Origin: Diphasiastrum complanatum
Lineage: Eukaryota > Streptophyta > Lycopodiopsida > Lycopodiales > Lycopodiaceae
DNA: 64,000 nucleotides
Reading direction: 5' to 3'
Assembly: GCA_029204225.1 (NCBI GenBank)
Contig: CM055103.1
Coordinates: forward strand, 39,999,323 to 40,063,322
Each line of letters begins with the position of its first letter. The stretch's first letter is position 1. The translations under genes and the position numbers were made by a program. Under the pieces are notes generated by a model that was not told where the DNA came from, did not search any database, and saw nothing but the letters and a program-made list of their open reading frames with translations. Positions 1-10,864 of the stretch are shown here, in pieces.

Positions 1-202
1 TTATTGGTTGGCTGGATTTTTTCCTACAGTCTCTTATTTTTCTTATGAATGGTTACTGTATTTTAAATGCTGTCTATTGCCTGTTTGGAAGCCGGTTTGG
101 TTTTAATTGGTGGAAATAGGTTGGAATAGAAGCAAAAATACTCTAATCGGTTGGCTGTTGAGTGTTGGTGATATTTGACAGGATTGCAAGGCTACTTACT
201 GT

Positions 203-1035
203 TGTGAAAAATGCAAAAATAAGCTTGGTAGAGGCCAAAAATCTTGTATATAGATAAACACACATGTGTGAAGCCTGTTCCCACGTGTGAGAATAATGTA
301 CTTGTCATGTACCATAATCATATAAGTTGTACATATGATTTAATTCAAGTTCTAGTGGCTAAAAAGGCCAAAAACTAGTTTTCTAGACATATGACACATG
401 GCATCAATCTATTGATTGCATGAGCCACATCCTTTGGTTAGGTGTCATATCACATGTGTAGAGGACAGCTCACATGTGTGGAATAAGCTGAAGTAGGCGA
501 ATTTTGACTTCTAGAAGATTTCCAAGTAGATCTCCATATAGAAGGAAAATGGACCAAAAGTGCTCAAAATAGAAGGTTTTGTCCAAGTGTCAGTTTTGCA
601 TGATGAATCATCATATGACAAAGCACCTTCACACATGTGGGATCATAGGGATGATCAGTACCACGAGATCCCACTTATTGTATATATAGAGCCACATTTG
701 GCCATAATCAATGTGAGACACCAATCTTGGTTTTGGAAGCAATTTTGAGTGATTCTCTCCATTTGTCTACATTTGTTTTGATTGTTTTGAGGTTCTATCA
801 ATGTGTACTTGATTTTTAGGTTGGAGTCCGTACCCTGACAGGGTTTCACACGTGTGAAACCAGCAAGTACATTTACCTTCAATAAATGATTGTTCTTGTT
901 TGGATTTTATGTCTAGAATTGATCTAGATTGATCTTAATCTTATGTAGATTGATAGATCAAGTAAATCTAACATCCAATCCCTCTTGAGGATCAGATTAG
1001 GATCCACTCTTGGTCCTTTTTGTACTTTTTGCACA
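203..1035 (+). mobile_element. Solo LTR of a Ty1/copia-type element
   Basis: The segment starts TGTGAAAA and ends TTTGCACA, so its tips are TGTG/CACA. It is bordered by a perfect 5-bp direct repeat ACTGT (198-202 and 1036-1040), the expected target duplication. Its first bases resemble the LTR start at 38876 (TGTGAAAAATTG), and its last 60 bp resemble the end of that LTR (CTCTTGG...GGTCCTT...TGTACTTT). A TATATATA lies at 681-688. No coding remnant lies next to it, so it is a solo LTR left by LTR-LTR recombination. It carries several CACATGTG/CACGTG palindromes, including a perfect 20-bp palindrome at 842-861. Confidence 0.8.
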
Positions 1036-1520
1036 ACTGTGAATCACATGCTTATGTTTCATTTTCCAGCAAATGGTTTGTTTGCAGGATTGTGAGCCTG
1101 TAAAGCCATTCTTGAGGATGGTTGGTTCAGATTAAATGACTATTTGTGAAAATAGTTGTTAATAGCCTACAAAACTAGGTTTCTGGAAAATTTTGGCAAC
1201 ATAACTACTGTTTTTCATGCACAGTGAAGCAAAACCCTACAAAATCTTGTATTAAAACCATTGCTTATGCTAGAAACAAGTAAATACAAGTAAAGCTAAC
1301 TGTAAATCGCTGCGAAGGCCATGGTAATCTGCAAAGAACAGCAGATTGGTTGTGTTTTTTGTTTCCTGCAAGTTATAAGTTAAAGAACTGCTAGAAAACT
1401 CAGAAATGTGATGCTTGTAGCCGCTGGAAATTTGCCCTCTTTTTTCTCTGAAACCTGCAATTGTTAAGCTTTGTGTGTGTGGTGATGGTGGGCGTGTTCT
1501 CTGCCCTCATCCCTCACCCG

Positions 1521-1526
<6 letters not shown>

Positions 1527-1579
<53 letters not shown>
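1527..1579. repeat. (TC)n microsatellite
   Basis: An uninterrupted TC dinucleotide tract of about 53 bp. Confidence 0.95.
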
Positions 1580-1583
<4 letters not shown>

Positions 1584-1668
1584 CGGATCTCAATGGCCCG
1601 AGGAGAATCTGCTGTTCGCATGTGGAGGGACCTGATTGAGGCCCACAGAGAGGAGAAAAAAAAAGAGA

Positions 1669-1687
1669 GGGGGGGGGGGGGGGGGGG
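1669..1687. repeat. Poly-G homopolymer, 19 G
   Basis: A run of 19 consecutive G follows an A/G-rich stretch. Long G runs are hard to sequence, so the exact length may be unreliable. Confidence 0.85.
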
Positions 1688-2024
1688 TTGTCATGGCAAG
1701 TTCACCTTAAGTTTTATTTTGGCGAACTTGAGTGTTGATACTTATGGATTTCGTTTTTGACATGGATTTTTCTGTTTTAAGAACGGGGGGTTCAATTTTG
1801 CAGTTGTATATTGCAGCCCGAGTAGTTGTTAAGGATTTTAGTGGCATTGATGATCAATTCCAGTTTTTATTGCTAAAAGTACCCATTTGCCGAATCATTG
1901 GTATAATTTGTTAATAAAAGCACAGAAGGTTAGAAAATTAGTTTTCTATAAACATTGCTTGGCTTAGCAAATTATTATACTCGTAATGATTGTGTTTACT
2001 GAATGAAATTTTAAAAAAAAATAA

Positions 2025-2889
2025 ATGGACATTGATGAAATTTTGGAGGGGGGTGGTACCGCAATTCACCTAGCATCACCAAGAAGTGATGGGAGAAATA
2101 CGGAAATTCAGGCAGCCTCACCCGACAGTGATGACACCCTGGACTCAGAAAAACTTGTTGCAAACTTTAGGCAAGGCAGTTTTAGAACTTCATCAGAGCA
2201 ATAAACAATAGGATAAACAAATGCCAAATCTATTTAATCAACTACAAGCTATTAACTCTAACAACTTGGGCTACCAACTGGAAATATTTTTCGGCTAAAA
2301 AGTTTAAACGTCCGAAAGTTGTTAAAGACTGGATAAACCGTTGGACAAGCTATTTTAGCTTGCACAACATCCCAGAGGATAAATAATATCATCAGTTCTA
2401 TTGTTTCTGGAAGGCAAAGAGTCTTTTTGGTGGAGGGAACTTTCCACGAAACCGATGACTTGGGTTGAATTCCTGACGGAATTCCGGAAAGCTTTTGTCA
2501 CGATAGATGATTCCGAGCTATATATTCGGTTTATTAACTGCAAAGTGGGCAATCGAGAGCTAGATAGTTACGTCCAAGAGTTCTTGGACTCTTTGGCCAA
2601 GGTGCCGCTATTTGATCATAAGTTAGCATAGTGGCAATTTATTGCCGGCCAGTTGACTATCAAAATGAATGCAAACGAAATATCCTTAACTCACTAGAGG
2701 ATGCTATCCATGTGGCGAAAGCCTATGATAGTACAGTTGTTGCATCACGAAAAAGCGTGCATGGCCAAACGGCCCTGAAACCCAAGCAAGAAAAATCTAA
2801 CAAGCGTAAGAAGCAGTTTTTTGACGAACTGGAAGTAGAAGCGTACCAACAATCAAAGAAGAAGAAGAATAATCAAAGATAAAGCACGG
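2025..2889 (+). pseudogene. Chromovirus gag, frameshifted
   Basis: Gag packages the element RNA. An ATG at 2025 opens 59 codons and then stops. The matching reading continues in another frame (…VLELHQS…LFNQLQ, then WINRWTSYF), and again in the frame at 2401-2631, which contains WWRELSTKPMTWVEF, typical of retrotransposon Gag. At least three frame changes or stops are needed to read through. The same order of motifs recurs at 45876-46950, which supports the frame joins. Confidence 0.65.
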
Positions 2890-4392
2890 TTGGCGGCGCT
2901 TAAACAAAATCTGTGTTTCTTCTGCAATAAAACCGGGCACCGTGCTAAACAGTGCCCCGAACGGAAAACTAAGTCGTCAAGTTTCATGATTGTGGATTTA
3001 CCGGCAGGTAAATTGGAAGTCAATTTGTTGAATAATTGTGACTGTACTTGTAACTTTAGTGCACTCTCTTTCAAGCCTAATGAATTGTTTTGGGTGAGAG
3101 GCAATATTTTAGGGAAAGATGTAAATGTGCTATTTGATTCAGATAGTACTCACAATTTTTTGAATGCTCAACTTGTGCAAAAGCTCCGAGTGCCTACCAT
3201 GGCCAGTGATCATCGTTATGTGGTCCGTCTTGCGTCAGGGTCAGACACTGAGATTTGGGATGTCAAAGTCTCCAATTTAGAGCTTCGGATGCAGGACTAT
3301 GTTGAGCCGTTGGATTTCCATGTCATGAATATGGACCGGAATGATGTAATTTTGGGCTATGAATGGTTTTTTGGCAAGTCAGACTCTTTAGAGATAGATT
3401 TTAAAAATCATTCTATGGCATTTAAAAATAAGTTTGATCAAATTGTCTCTATTTCTGGAGAGACCGATGTTCTTCCATCGCCGATGATTTCCTCAGCTGA
3501 ATTAATTGAGAAACTTCATGATTCTGAGTATGAACTCTTTCACTTGCTTTTGAAATCTCGTATGCATTGTGATGTTGGGGATGTGAATGTGTTTTCATGC
3601 TTTAACACCGAAAATTCGCATCAGGAACAACAACTTTTGCAATATTTAAAGCAAGAGTTTAGTGAAGTTTTTCCGAAGCAGCTATCTTATAGACTACCAC
3701 CCGCTCGGTCGGTGGATCATAAGACAGATCTTTTGCCCGATAGCTGTCCTATCTTCAGACAACCATATCGGTTTAGTCAGAAGGAAGAGGAGGAAGTGGC
3801 TAGGCAGATCGAGGAGTATCTCAAGATGGGACAAATAAGACCAAGTAAATCTCGATGGGGAGCACATGTCCTTCTTAAGAGTAAGAAAGATAGGAGTTTC
3901 CGGCTATGTGTAGATTACAAGGGTCTGAACAAACTTACAGTTAAAAATAAATACCCGTTGCCCATAATGGATGATCTCATAGATCGATTGAATGGAGCTA
4001 AATACTTCACGAAAATTGATCTACGTACGGGATACCATCAGATTGAGATACATCCGGAAGATGTATCTAAAGCCAGCTTTAGGACCAGGTCTGGCCAACA
4101 TGAGTTTCTTGTTTTGCCTTTTGGTTTGACGAATGCTCCGGCTACTTTCCAACAAATGATGAATGATTTATTTCTTCCATATTTGGAGAAGTTTGTAGTA
4201 GTGTTTCTGGACAATATTCTGATCTATAGTAGAACACTCAAAGAGCATGCTAAGCATCTCCATAATGTCTTACGTATCTTAAGACAAGAGAAGCTTTATG
4301 CAAAAGAATCAAAGTGCGAATTCTTTAAGAAAGAACTTCTTTACCTAGGTCATAAGATTACCTCCTTTGGAATCAAGATTGATGAAGAATAG
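2890..4392 (+). pseudogene. Chromovirus Gag knuckle-protease-RT, 500 codons open but catalytically altered
   Basis: This is the 3' end of Gag followed by protease and RT. A CCHC knuckle is at residues C9, C12, H17, C22. The protease active-site region is LFDSDSTHNF (D83-S86), where the family has DSG, so the conserved Gly is replaced by Asp. RT spans about residues 290-490. Motif A is KIDLRTGYHQI with D377, followed by LPFGLTNAPATFQ, and motif C is FLDN (D441, N442) in place of YxDD. Two catalytic motifs are therefore damaged although the frame is open. A stop at 4390 cuts RT from its thumb region, which continues in frame with WPIPKTVHELKSFL. Confidence 0.85.
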
Positions 4393-5137
4393 CTGAAGAC
4401 GGTAGTGGAATGGCCAATCCCTAAAACGGTGCATGAACTTAAGTCATTCTTAGATTTCATTGTGTTTTTTTGTAGATTTGCAGAGGAGTACTCGAAGATT
4501 GCTGCACCTCTCAACAATATGTTGGAAGGAGTGAAAAGTCGCAAAGGTAGGCCAAGTCCTCCCATTAGATGGAATGAGAAAAGATGAGAGTTTTCGCAAA
4601 CTCAAGCTTCTAATTGCCTTAGCTCCAGTTTGAGAATAGCGGATCCAGATTTGTCATTCATCATTAACACTGACACGAGTGATATGGCTGTTGGAGCTGT
4701 TCTCTTACAGGAGGGCCAGCCCGTTGCCTTTGAGAATAAGGAACTAACCGATGCACAGGGCATTGAAATCATGGAGGCATTACCTGTACGGTAATAAATT
4801 CGTGGTTAATACAGATCATTAACCTTTAAAGTATTTTTGTAATCAGAATGATTTGCGAGGTTGTAAGGCCAGATGAGCAAAACTCATGCAAGAATTTGAT
4901 TTGGAAGTGCGGTATATCAATGACTCATCTAATCAGGACACTGATGCACTTAGTCGAATTGGTGAAGTGAACGAACTTTCTTTCACTGAGATCAGTACAG
5001 ACTTTTATCTCTCCCTGAGAGGTCTTTATGAGAAAGACCCACATTTTGGACCAATCTGGAATATGGTTCTAGTAGTTTCATCAAGCGGGACTGATGATCA
5101 TGGTGATCAGTCTGGGGGACGGATATAAAGGGTACTG
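4393..5137 (+). pseudogene. RT thumb and RNase H remnant of the chromovirus
   Basis: Directly after the stop, the RT connection continues (TVHELKSFLDF..FCRFAEEYSKIAAPL). From about 4630 the RNase H start reads in another frame (FIINTDTSDMAVGAVLLQ), where D of NTDTSD is the expected first catalytic Asp. The middle of RNase H is missing. The end resumes at 4886 with QEFDLEVRYINDSSNQDTDALSR, where the family has N..ADALSR. Several stops interrupt it. Confidence 0.7.
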
Positions 5138-5870
5138 ATGACTTCTCTATCCGTAATGGACTATTGTTTAGGAAAGAGAAGGTCTGTGTGCCTGATGTGG
5201 ATGTTGTTAAGAATAAAATTTTTTATGAATGTCATGACTCACCATGCACTGGACATCCCGACATACATCGTACATTGGATTTGGTACGAAGGGATTTTTA
5301 TTGGCCAAAACTCAAGCCCTTTGTAGAATCTTATGTGGTCAAGTGTGACCAATGCCAATTGAATAAAGGTGAACGCCATAAGGCTGGCGGTTTGTTGCAT
5401 CCATTGAATATCTCTGATAAGAGATGAGATAGTATTTCCATGGATTTCGTGGTTGGGTTACCGCAGACGAATAAACAAGCATGATGCAATTTGGGTTATG
5501 GTCGATCGTCTTACCAAATTGGCTACGTTTATTTCGGTAAAGACCACCGCGAAGGCTTCTGATTTAGCTCAGATATTTGTAGAGCGTCTGTTTAGGCTTT
5601 ACGGATTACCAAGTGATATAGTGAGCGATCGCGATCCGAAGTTCACTGGTCACTTTTGGTCGGTCGTATTTGCTAAACTAGAGACGACACTGAGCTTGGA
5701 TTCTTCTGATAATCCTGAGACGGATGGACAGACGGAAAGAACAAATCAGATGATGGAACAAATGCTTCGGGCATATGTTTCCAGATGGCAATCTGATTGG
5801 GAAAAGTAACTTTCATTGATCGAGTTTTTCTATAATAGCAGTAAGCATTCGGCTATCGGTTATAGCCCGT
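5138..5870 (+). pseudogene. Chromovirus integrase, zinc and catalytic core, frameshifted
   Basis: Integrase inserts the cDNA. The zinc-binding HHCC region is visible at 5164-5427 (H..H.. and CDQCQ). A stop at 5425 separates it from the catalytic core, which is open at 5453-5809: DAIWVMVDRLTKLATF, YGLPSDIVSDRDPKF (second Asp) and TDGQTERTNQ (Glu). The usual YHPQTDGQTER is changed to DNPETDGQTER. A stop at 5807 interrupts the frame before YNSSKHSAIGYSPF. Confidence 0.8.
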
Positions 5871-6398
5871 TTATGCTTATGTACGGTTTTGAGCCTAGGT
5901 CTCCTATATGTCCAGAGTGCCCAGGATAGGGACAGACATTATGAAAATCTGAAAAGATTACCGAGAGACTTCCAAGTGGGAGATTGGGTATATTTGAGAA
6001 TCCCAAAGGATTGAAGTGTAATACGTACCGACAAGCATTATAAGTTGTCCCCTAGATATAGAGGACCGTTTAAGATCTTGAAAAAGATCGGATCCTTAGC
6101 TTAGCAATTGGAACTCCCGGAAGGATCGCAAATGCATCTCGTATTTCACGTTAGTCATCTCAAAAAGAGTCTGCGTGAAGGAGAGCATCTTGGATCTGGA
6201 GATCAGTTGGACCTGTTGGATGAATCATCGGGTGTATCTCATCTTGAACCCAAAAAGATCTTGGATACAAGAACTAAACGATTGAGAAATCGTATAGCTA
6301 CCGAGCATCTGGTTCGATGGAGGGGATGTACGGACAATGATGATTCTTGGGAACAGGAAAGAAGTCTAAGGAGGAACTTTCTCAGTTTTAAGTTCTGA
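5871..6398 (+). pseudogene. Integrase C-terminus with chromodomain
   Basis: After further frame changes the integrase tail reads YRGPFKILKKIGS, then FHVSHLKKS (6108 onward), the usual join to a chromodomain. The chromodomain follows: ILDTRTKRLRNR..TEHLVRWRG..DDSWE. In this family it binds modified histone tails and directs insertion into heterochromatin. The last open frame is 6108-6398 and ends just before the polypurine tract. Confidence 0.8.
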
Positions 6399-6411
6399 GG
6401 ACAAAACTTGA

Positions 6412-6920
6412 ATAAGGGAGGAAGAATGTCATGCCCATGACTGGTCTCGGATAGCGTGTCCATGTAACCCGTAAGTTAATTGTGACTATAAGGGAATTGG
6501 AGCCCTTATGTATACATGGTCATAATTAATGGTTGTAGGCCTAAACACATGGTGGTGAAGTTGGTATGGGTCTATCAGTGAGTCATTAGGGAACTAGATG
6601 ATGTGGTCCCAATAGGCTGTAGAGGTGTCCAGTGAGGTGTCAAAGTGCACTACTAGTGGTGCATGGGCCTTGGAGGGTATAAGTATACCTACTGGGCTCT
6701 CACTAGTGCATGCTTGATTTTGTGATTGGTAGCTACATGCTGCTGGTGTGACTTCTCTTTCCATGACTCTGATTGATCCATAGCTTGGGGGTTAGATCCG
6801 TACAATCTAGGTTTGGTTGGGTTGGTTTAACCTCCACCAGTTCTCATGTGTTATTGCTTTGTATGCTATGCTTAGACTAGAATCTTGTTGTGAGGACTTT
6901 ATACTTTGCCCATTTGCCTT
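6412..6920 (+). repeat. Polypurine tract and 3' LTR of the chromovirus
   Basis: The purine-rich AAGGGAGGAAGAA ends at 6426 and is followed by TGTCATGCCC, a typical LTR start. The LTR body runs to roughly 6920, but I cannot fix its CA end. A TATAAGTATA-like motif is near 6678. The part at 6725-6845 has a clear homologue at 47893-47985 (shared words include CCATAGCTTGGGGG). Confidence 0.65.
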
Positions 6921-7018
6921 CTTTAGCCTTGTCTTTTTCATCTTTGACTTGTGAGCTTGGCTGTCGATCTTGCTGATGTTGTTGTTGGCAGTGTAACTAC
7001 TTCAGTGAATCCAAGTAG

Positions 7019-7133
<115 letters not shown>

Positions 7134-7392
7134 TTTTTTTGTTGTTGATGGGGATGTTGTTGCTGGTAACTGTTCATGCTCAAGATTGGATCGGCGTGTG
7201 GAACATGTAGTTGAAAACACGTTGAACATGTGACTGGACTAAAGATTGAACAGATTTTAACTAAATTTGTTTCGATCTTGCTGTAGTTGATTTGAAGATT
7301 GATATGGCAATGAGATGCAAAAATCAACTCTAACATGATCTTGGAAAGCCGACTAAAAACAAGATGATGAGCATCTGTTCGGAGGGCTATTC

Positions 7393-7998
7393 TTATATTT
7401 GACTTTTTAAACGTTCGAATAGCTCGATATAGTCTCGTACACGTTCATCTTTTTCCACTTTGATGTTACTCAATTTGACAAAAGGACTCTCTATCAAACG
7501 AAAGAGTTTAAAATGCTTGATAAAAACCTCTTTCAAAAGTGACCAGTCCATCTTATCTTCATGATCGAGGTTAAAAAACCAGTCACGTGCTTTAGCGATT
7601 ATGGTAATGGAAAACAGTTGGACCATAGCGTCGGGAGATGTTTCACCATAAACGTCACACGCATTTTCAAAGATTTGCAAGAATCTTTGAGGGTCCGAAC
7701 TACCGTCAAACTTTGGTATATTTAACTTGGGTGTTCTTTTCTCATGATGAGCACCGTGGGTAGCAAAAACGCCATTAAGGTGGGTTCTGGCCTGTGATAA
7801 TTCAGCACCATAAAAATAGGCTCGTGCTCGTGAAGACTCGGCTCTATCAGGCTCTTGTTCTATGAATGAGTTTGTGGATGGCTCCTGGAGTTGGGACCGC
7901 ATTCGGTAGAACCTATGACGTCTGATTTGTTCAGTTGTAGGGGACCTCATTTCGTATGGATAATCTGTTGGGATATCTGGATCAATATGGTGGTCCAT
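7393..7998 (-). pseudogene. Ty3/gypsy Gag, 201 codons, C-terminally truncated
   Basis: This minus-strand ORF starts at an ATG at 7998. Residues about 90-195 form a retrotransposon Gag domain (PKFDGSSDPQRFLQIFENAC, then ARDWFFNLDHEDKMDWSLLKEVFIKHF). It is unlike the Gag of the neighbouring chromovirus. A Pro/Arg-rich N-terminus followed by FDGSSDP resembles plant non-chromodomain gypsy lineages (Tat/Athila-like), but the lineage is an inference. The frame stops at KSQI, before any CCHC knuckle, and no pol follows. Its upstream side on the minus strand is the low-complexity block 8020-9900. Confidence 0.75.
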
Positions 7999-8019
7999 TG
8001 GTTACTGTCGTGTTTTTTG

Positions 8020-9900
8020 TTGTTGGGTATGAGTTTTTGGTGTTTTTGGATTTTTTTTGTGGGTTTTTGGTCTTTTTGAATTTTGTAGGGTTTTTTGGAT
8101 TTTTTAGGGGTTTTTGGAGTTTTTGGATTTTTTAGGATTTTTTTGCACAAAAAAGACGCTAAAAAATCTCGAAGGCACGAAAATATCTTGAAAATGCTCA
8201 AAAAAGATGAGAAAAATCTCGAAAAAACACGAAAAAATTCTCAAAAAATGCTCAAAAAAATCTAAAAAAATCTCGAACAAACACAAGAAAACACGACAAC
8301 TCTCGAAAAATGCTCGAAAAGAATCTACAAAAAATCTTGAACAAACACGAAAAAATCTCGAAAATTGAACAACTAGAAAAAAATCTTGAAAAATCTCGAA
8401 AAGACATGAAAATATTCTCGAAAAAGTCTAGAAAACAATCTAGAACAATCTTGAAAAAACACGACAATATTCTCGAAAAATTCTAGAAAATTCTAGAAAA
8501 CAATCTAGAAAAAATGTAGAAAAAACAAGAAATTATTCTCGAAAAATTCTAGAAAACAATCTAGAAAAAACACGAAAATATTCTCGAAAAATTCTAGAAA
8601 ACAATCTAAAAAAATCTCAAAAATTTGCGAAGAAATATGAAAAACCTTAGAAAAACTCTCCAAAAACATGAAAAAAACAATCTAGAAAAAACTTGAAAAT
8701 TCTCGAAAAGGCTCAACAATCATGCAAAAATCTCGAAAAAATCTAAAAAAAATTAAACAAGGCTCGAAAATCTTCGAAAGGCTCAAAAATGCGAACAGGC
8801 TCAAAAAAGTCTAAAAAAAGCTAAAAAAAAACATGAAAATAATCTAGGAAAAAGCCTCGAAAAGGTTCAAAAAACTGCGACAAGGCTCAAAAAATCTAAA
8901 AAACTCTCAAAAAGATGAAAAAATTAGAAAAGATTCTAAAAAAAAAACTCGAAAATTCACGAAAACGCTCAAAAAATACAAACAGACTCGAAAAAAAATC
9001 TCCAGAAACACGAACAAAAACGCTCGAAAATTCGTAAGAATTGCAAATAGGTTAAAAAATCTCGACGAAAAATTTAGAAAACTCTCAAAAACACTCAAAA
9101 AATTCTAGAAAAATTTCAAAGAACACGAAAAAATCTCGAAAAATCTCAAAGAACACGAAGAAATTCAAAAAAAAATCTCCAAAATATTCAAAAAATTGTA
9201 GAAAATCTCAAAAAAAACACGAAAAAATTAAAAAAGAAAAGAAAAAAAAAACTCGAAAAAACACGAACAAGCTCGAAAAAAACTTGTAAACAGCAAGACA
9301 CAAAAAAAAACTCGAAAGTCGAAAAAAACTCAAAAAAATGTGAAAAAGAAACTCAAAAAAACGCAGGACTCAAAATAAGCTCGAAAGTCGAAACAAACTT
9401 GAAAAGCGAAAAAAAAAAAACGAAGAAAGCGAGAAGGGCTCGAAAAAAACGAAGCCGCAAAGAGAACTCGAGAAAAACAAAGTCGCGAAAAAAACTCGAA
9501 AAAGAAAGTCGCTAAAATACTCGAAAAAGACCAAGTCGCGAAAAAACTTGATAAAAGGAAGTTGCGAAAGGACTCGAAAAAAACAAAGTCGCGTGAAAAC
9601 TCGAAAAAAGTTCGGAAAAAACTTAAAAAAGAAGAGACTAAAAAAAAAAAAGTCACGAAAACACATGAAAAAAGGAAGTTGCGAAAAAAAAAATTTAGAA
9701 AAGAAGTCGCGAAGAAATTCAAAAAAATGAAAAAAAAAACCCGTGAGAAATGTGATTAAGCATGAAATAAATCTCGAAACAGATGAAAAACGAACAAAAA
9801 GTTCAGAAAAAACACGAAAAGACGTGAATAAAATACAAAAAGAATTAGAAAAAAGCACGAAAAAACTAGAAAATACACTAAAAATCTCAAAAATCATTTG
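8020..9900. repeat. 1.9-kb degenerate short-period A/T-rich repeat with strand switch
   Basis: On the plus strand 8020-8145 is T/G-rich (TTTTTGG-type words). From about 8150 to 9900 it is A-rich, built from words such as TCTCGAAAAA, CACGAAAAA, TCTAGAAAA and GCTCAAAAA. Between about 9420 and 9720 a clearer unit of roughly 27 bp appears, joining ACTCGAAAAA to AAGTCGCGAAAAA. The Phe/Ser-rich open frames across it are by-products. It ends against a (CT)n tract. It lies immediately upstream of the minus-strand gag start and may be the leader of that element. Confidence 0.85.
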
Positions 9901-9914
9901 TTCTCTCCATATGT

Positions 9915-9917
<3 letters not shown>

Positions 9918-10005
<88 letters not shown>
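9918..10005. repeat. (CT)n microsatellite
   Basis: A perfect CT tract of 88 bp at the edge of the A-rich repeat block. Confidence 0.96.
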
Positions 10006-10007
<2 letters not shown>

Positions 10008-10180
10008 CTAATTGAGTCACTCATCCTCTCACGATTCTTTTTTGTTCCACGGGTTGATAATACCAAAAGATATTCTCCTTTCCAGTATCCCTCTCTTCAA
10101 TTACTCATTCATTTTGTCTCAAGTGAATACGTCTTTCTCACACACTCATTCTTTCTCTTTAATTTCTATTCATTAATTCA

Positions 10181-10246
10181 TTCTCTCTCTCTCTCTCTAC
10201 ATTCTCTATTTCTTCTCCCTTTACACACACACACACACTCTCTCTA
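10181..10246. repeat. Short (TC)n, (AC)n, (TC)n cluster
   Basis: (TC)9 at 10181-10198, (AC)8 at 10223-10239 and a short TC run to 10246, all in pyrimidine-rich sequence. Confidence 0.85.
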
Positions 10247-10365
10247 GAGTGGGCTGGGGCTTTAACACCAATAGTTCATTTGTAAAATGTCTATCATGTG
10301 TGGTTTCATTTCCCAAGGGAGTAATTCATCGCCTTAAACCTGTTAGCATGTGTGGAGAAGAAAAT

Positions 10366-10443
<78 letters not shown>

Positions 10444-10864
10444 GGGAAAAAAACTAACAAAGTTTGATTAGAATGAGAAGAAGATGATACAATTCAAAGA
10501 AAATGGTCCCATTTTATAGAGTTGAGAGGTGGACTTTCTTTTTTCTTATTGGCTACCCTAACTTGACATGAACTTGAATCTAAGCCCTTCAAAATAGTCT
10601 AGTGGTGCTAATTTGACAAAGGAGCACTCACATGATTCATGTGATTCCAAATTGCCAAAAAAACCTTCACATGTTTCATGTCTCTCATCCACTTGCCAAG
10701 CTTAGTCTTTTATTTCTAACTTGATTTTAGGCCTCTAACTTCTTTTGATTATTTCTATGGCCCAAGTCCCTTTATTTCTAAATTACAACTTGTGTAACAT
10801 TACTAGTCAATGTGCTTAATGGAATGGGCTAAGGACTTTTATCAATATAATCGCATTCGCTAAA
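10247..10864. other. Intergenic stretch, no gene seen
   Basis: Apart from the GA tract at 10368-10443, nothing here is recognisable. A stretch around 10620-10685 has CACATG/CATGTG half-palindromes like those in the copia LTRs, but no boundary could be drawn. Confidence 0.4.
10368..10443. repeat. (AG)n microsatellite
   Basis: A perfect GA/AG tract of about 75 bp. Confidence 0.96.

Larger units (their letters stand above)
1036..2024. other. Non-coding stretch with microsatellite and poly-G tract
   Basis: I see no gene here. A (TC)n tract and a run of 19 G are listed separately. The short open frames across them are low-complexity artefacts. No 5' LTR matching the LTR at 6427 is present, so the gypsy element that follows has lost its left end. 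Confidence 0.5.
2025..6920 (+). mobile_element. Ty3/gypsy chromovirus, degenerate, 5' LTR missing
   Basis: In order on the plus strand: gag, CCHC knuckle, protease, RT, RNase H fragment, integrase (zinc region, DDE core), chromodomain, polypurine tract and start of the 3' LTR. The order PR-RT-RH-IN with a C-terminal chromodomain defines a chromovirus. Stops and frameshifts interrupt gag, RT/RNase H and integrase. There is no 5' LTR or PBS. A second copy of its gag lies at 45876-46950, a fragment of its LTR at 47893-48110, and a diverged RT at 62093-62620. The right end is approximate because the 3' LTR end is not defined. Confidence 0.85.

Noticed and set aside
9370-10020. 216-residue Phe/Ser-rich minus frame, and similar ones at 8104-9722
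   Set aside because: Produced by the T-rich strand of the low-complexity block. Codon choice simply mirrors the repeat words and there is no domain.
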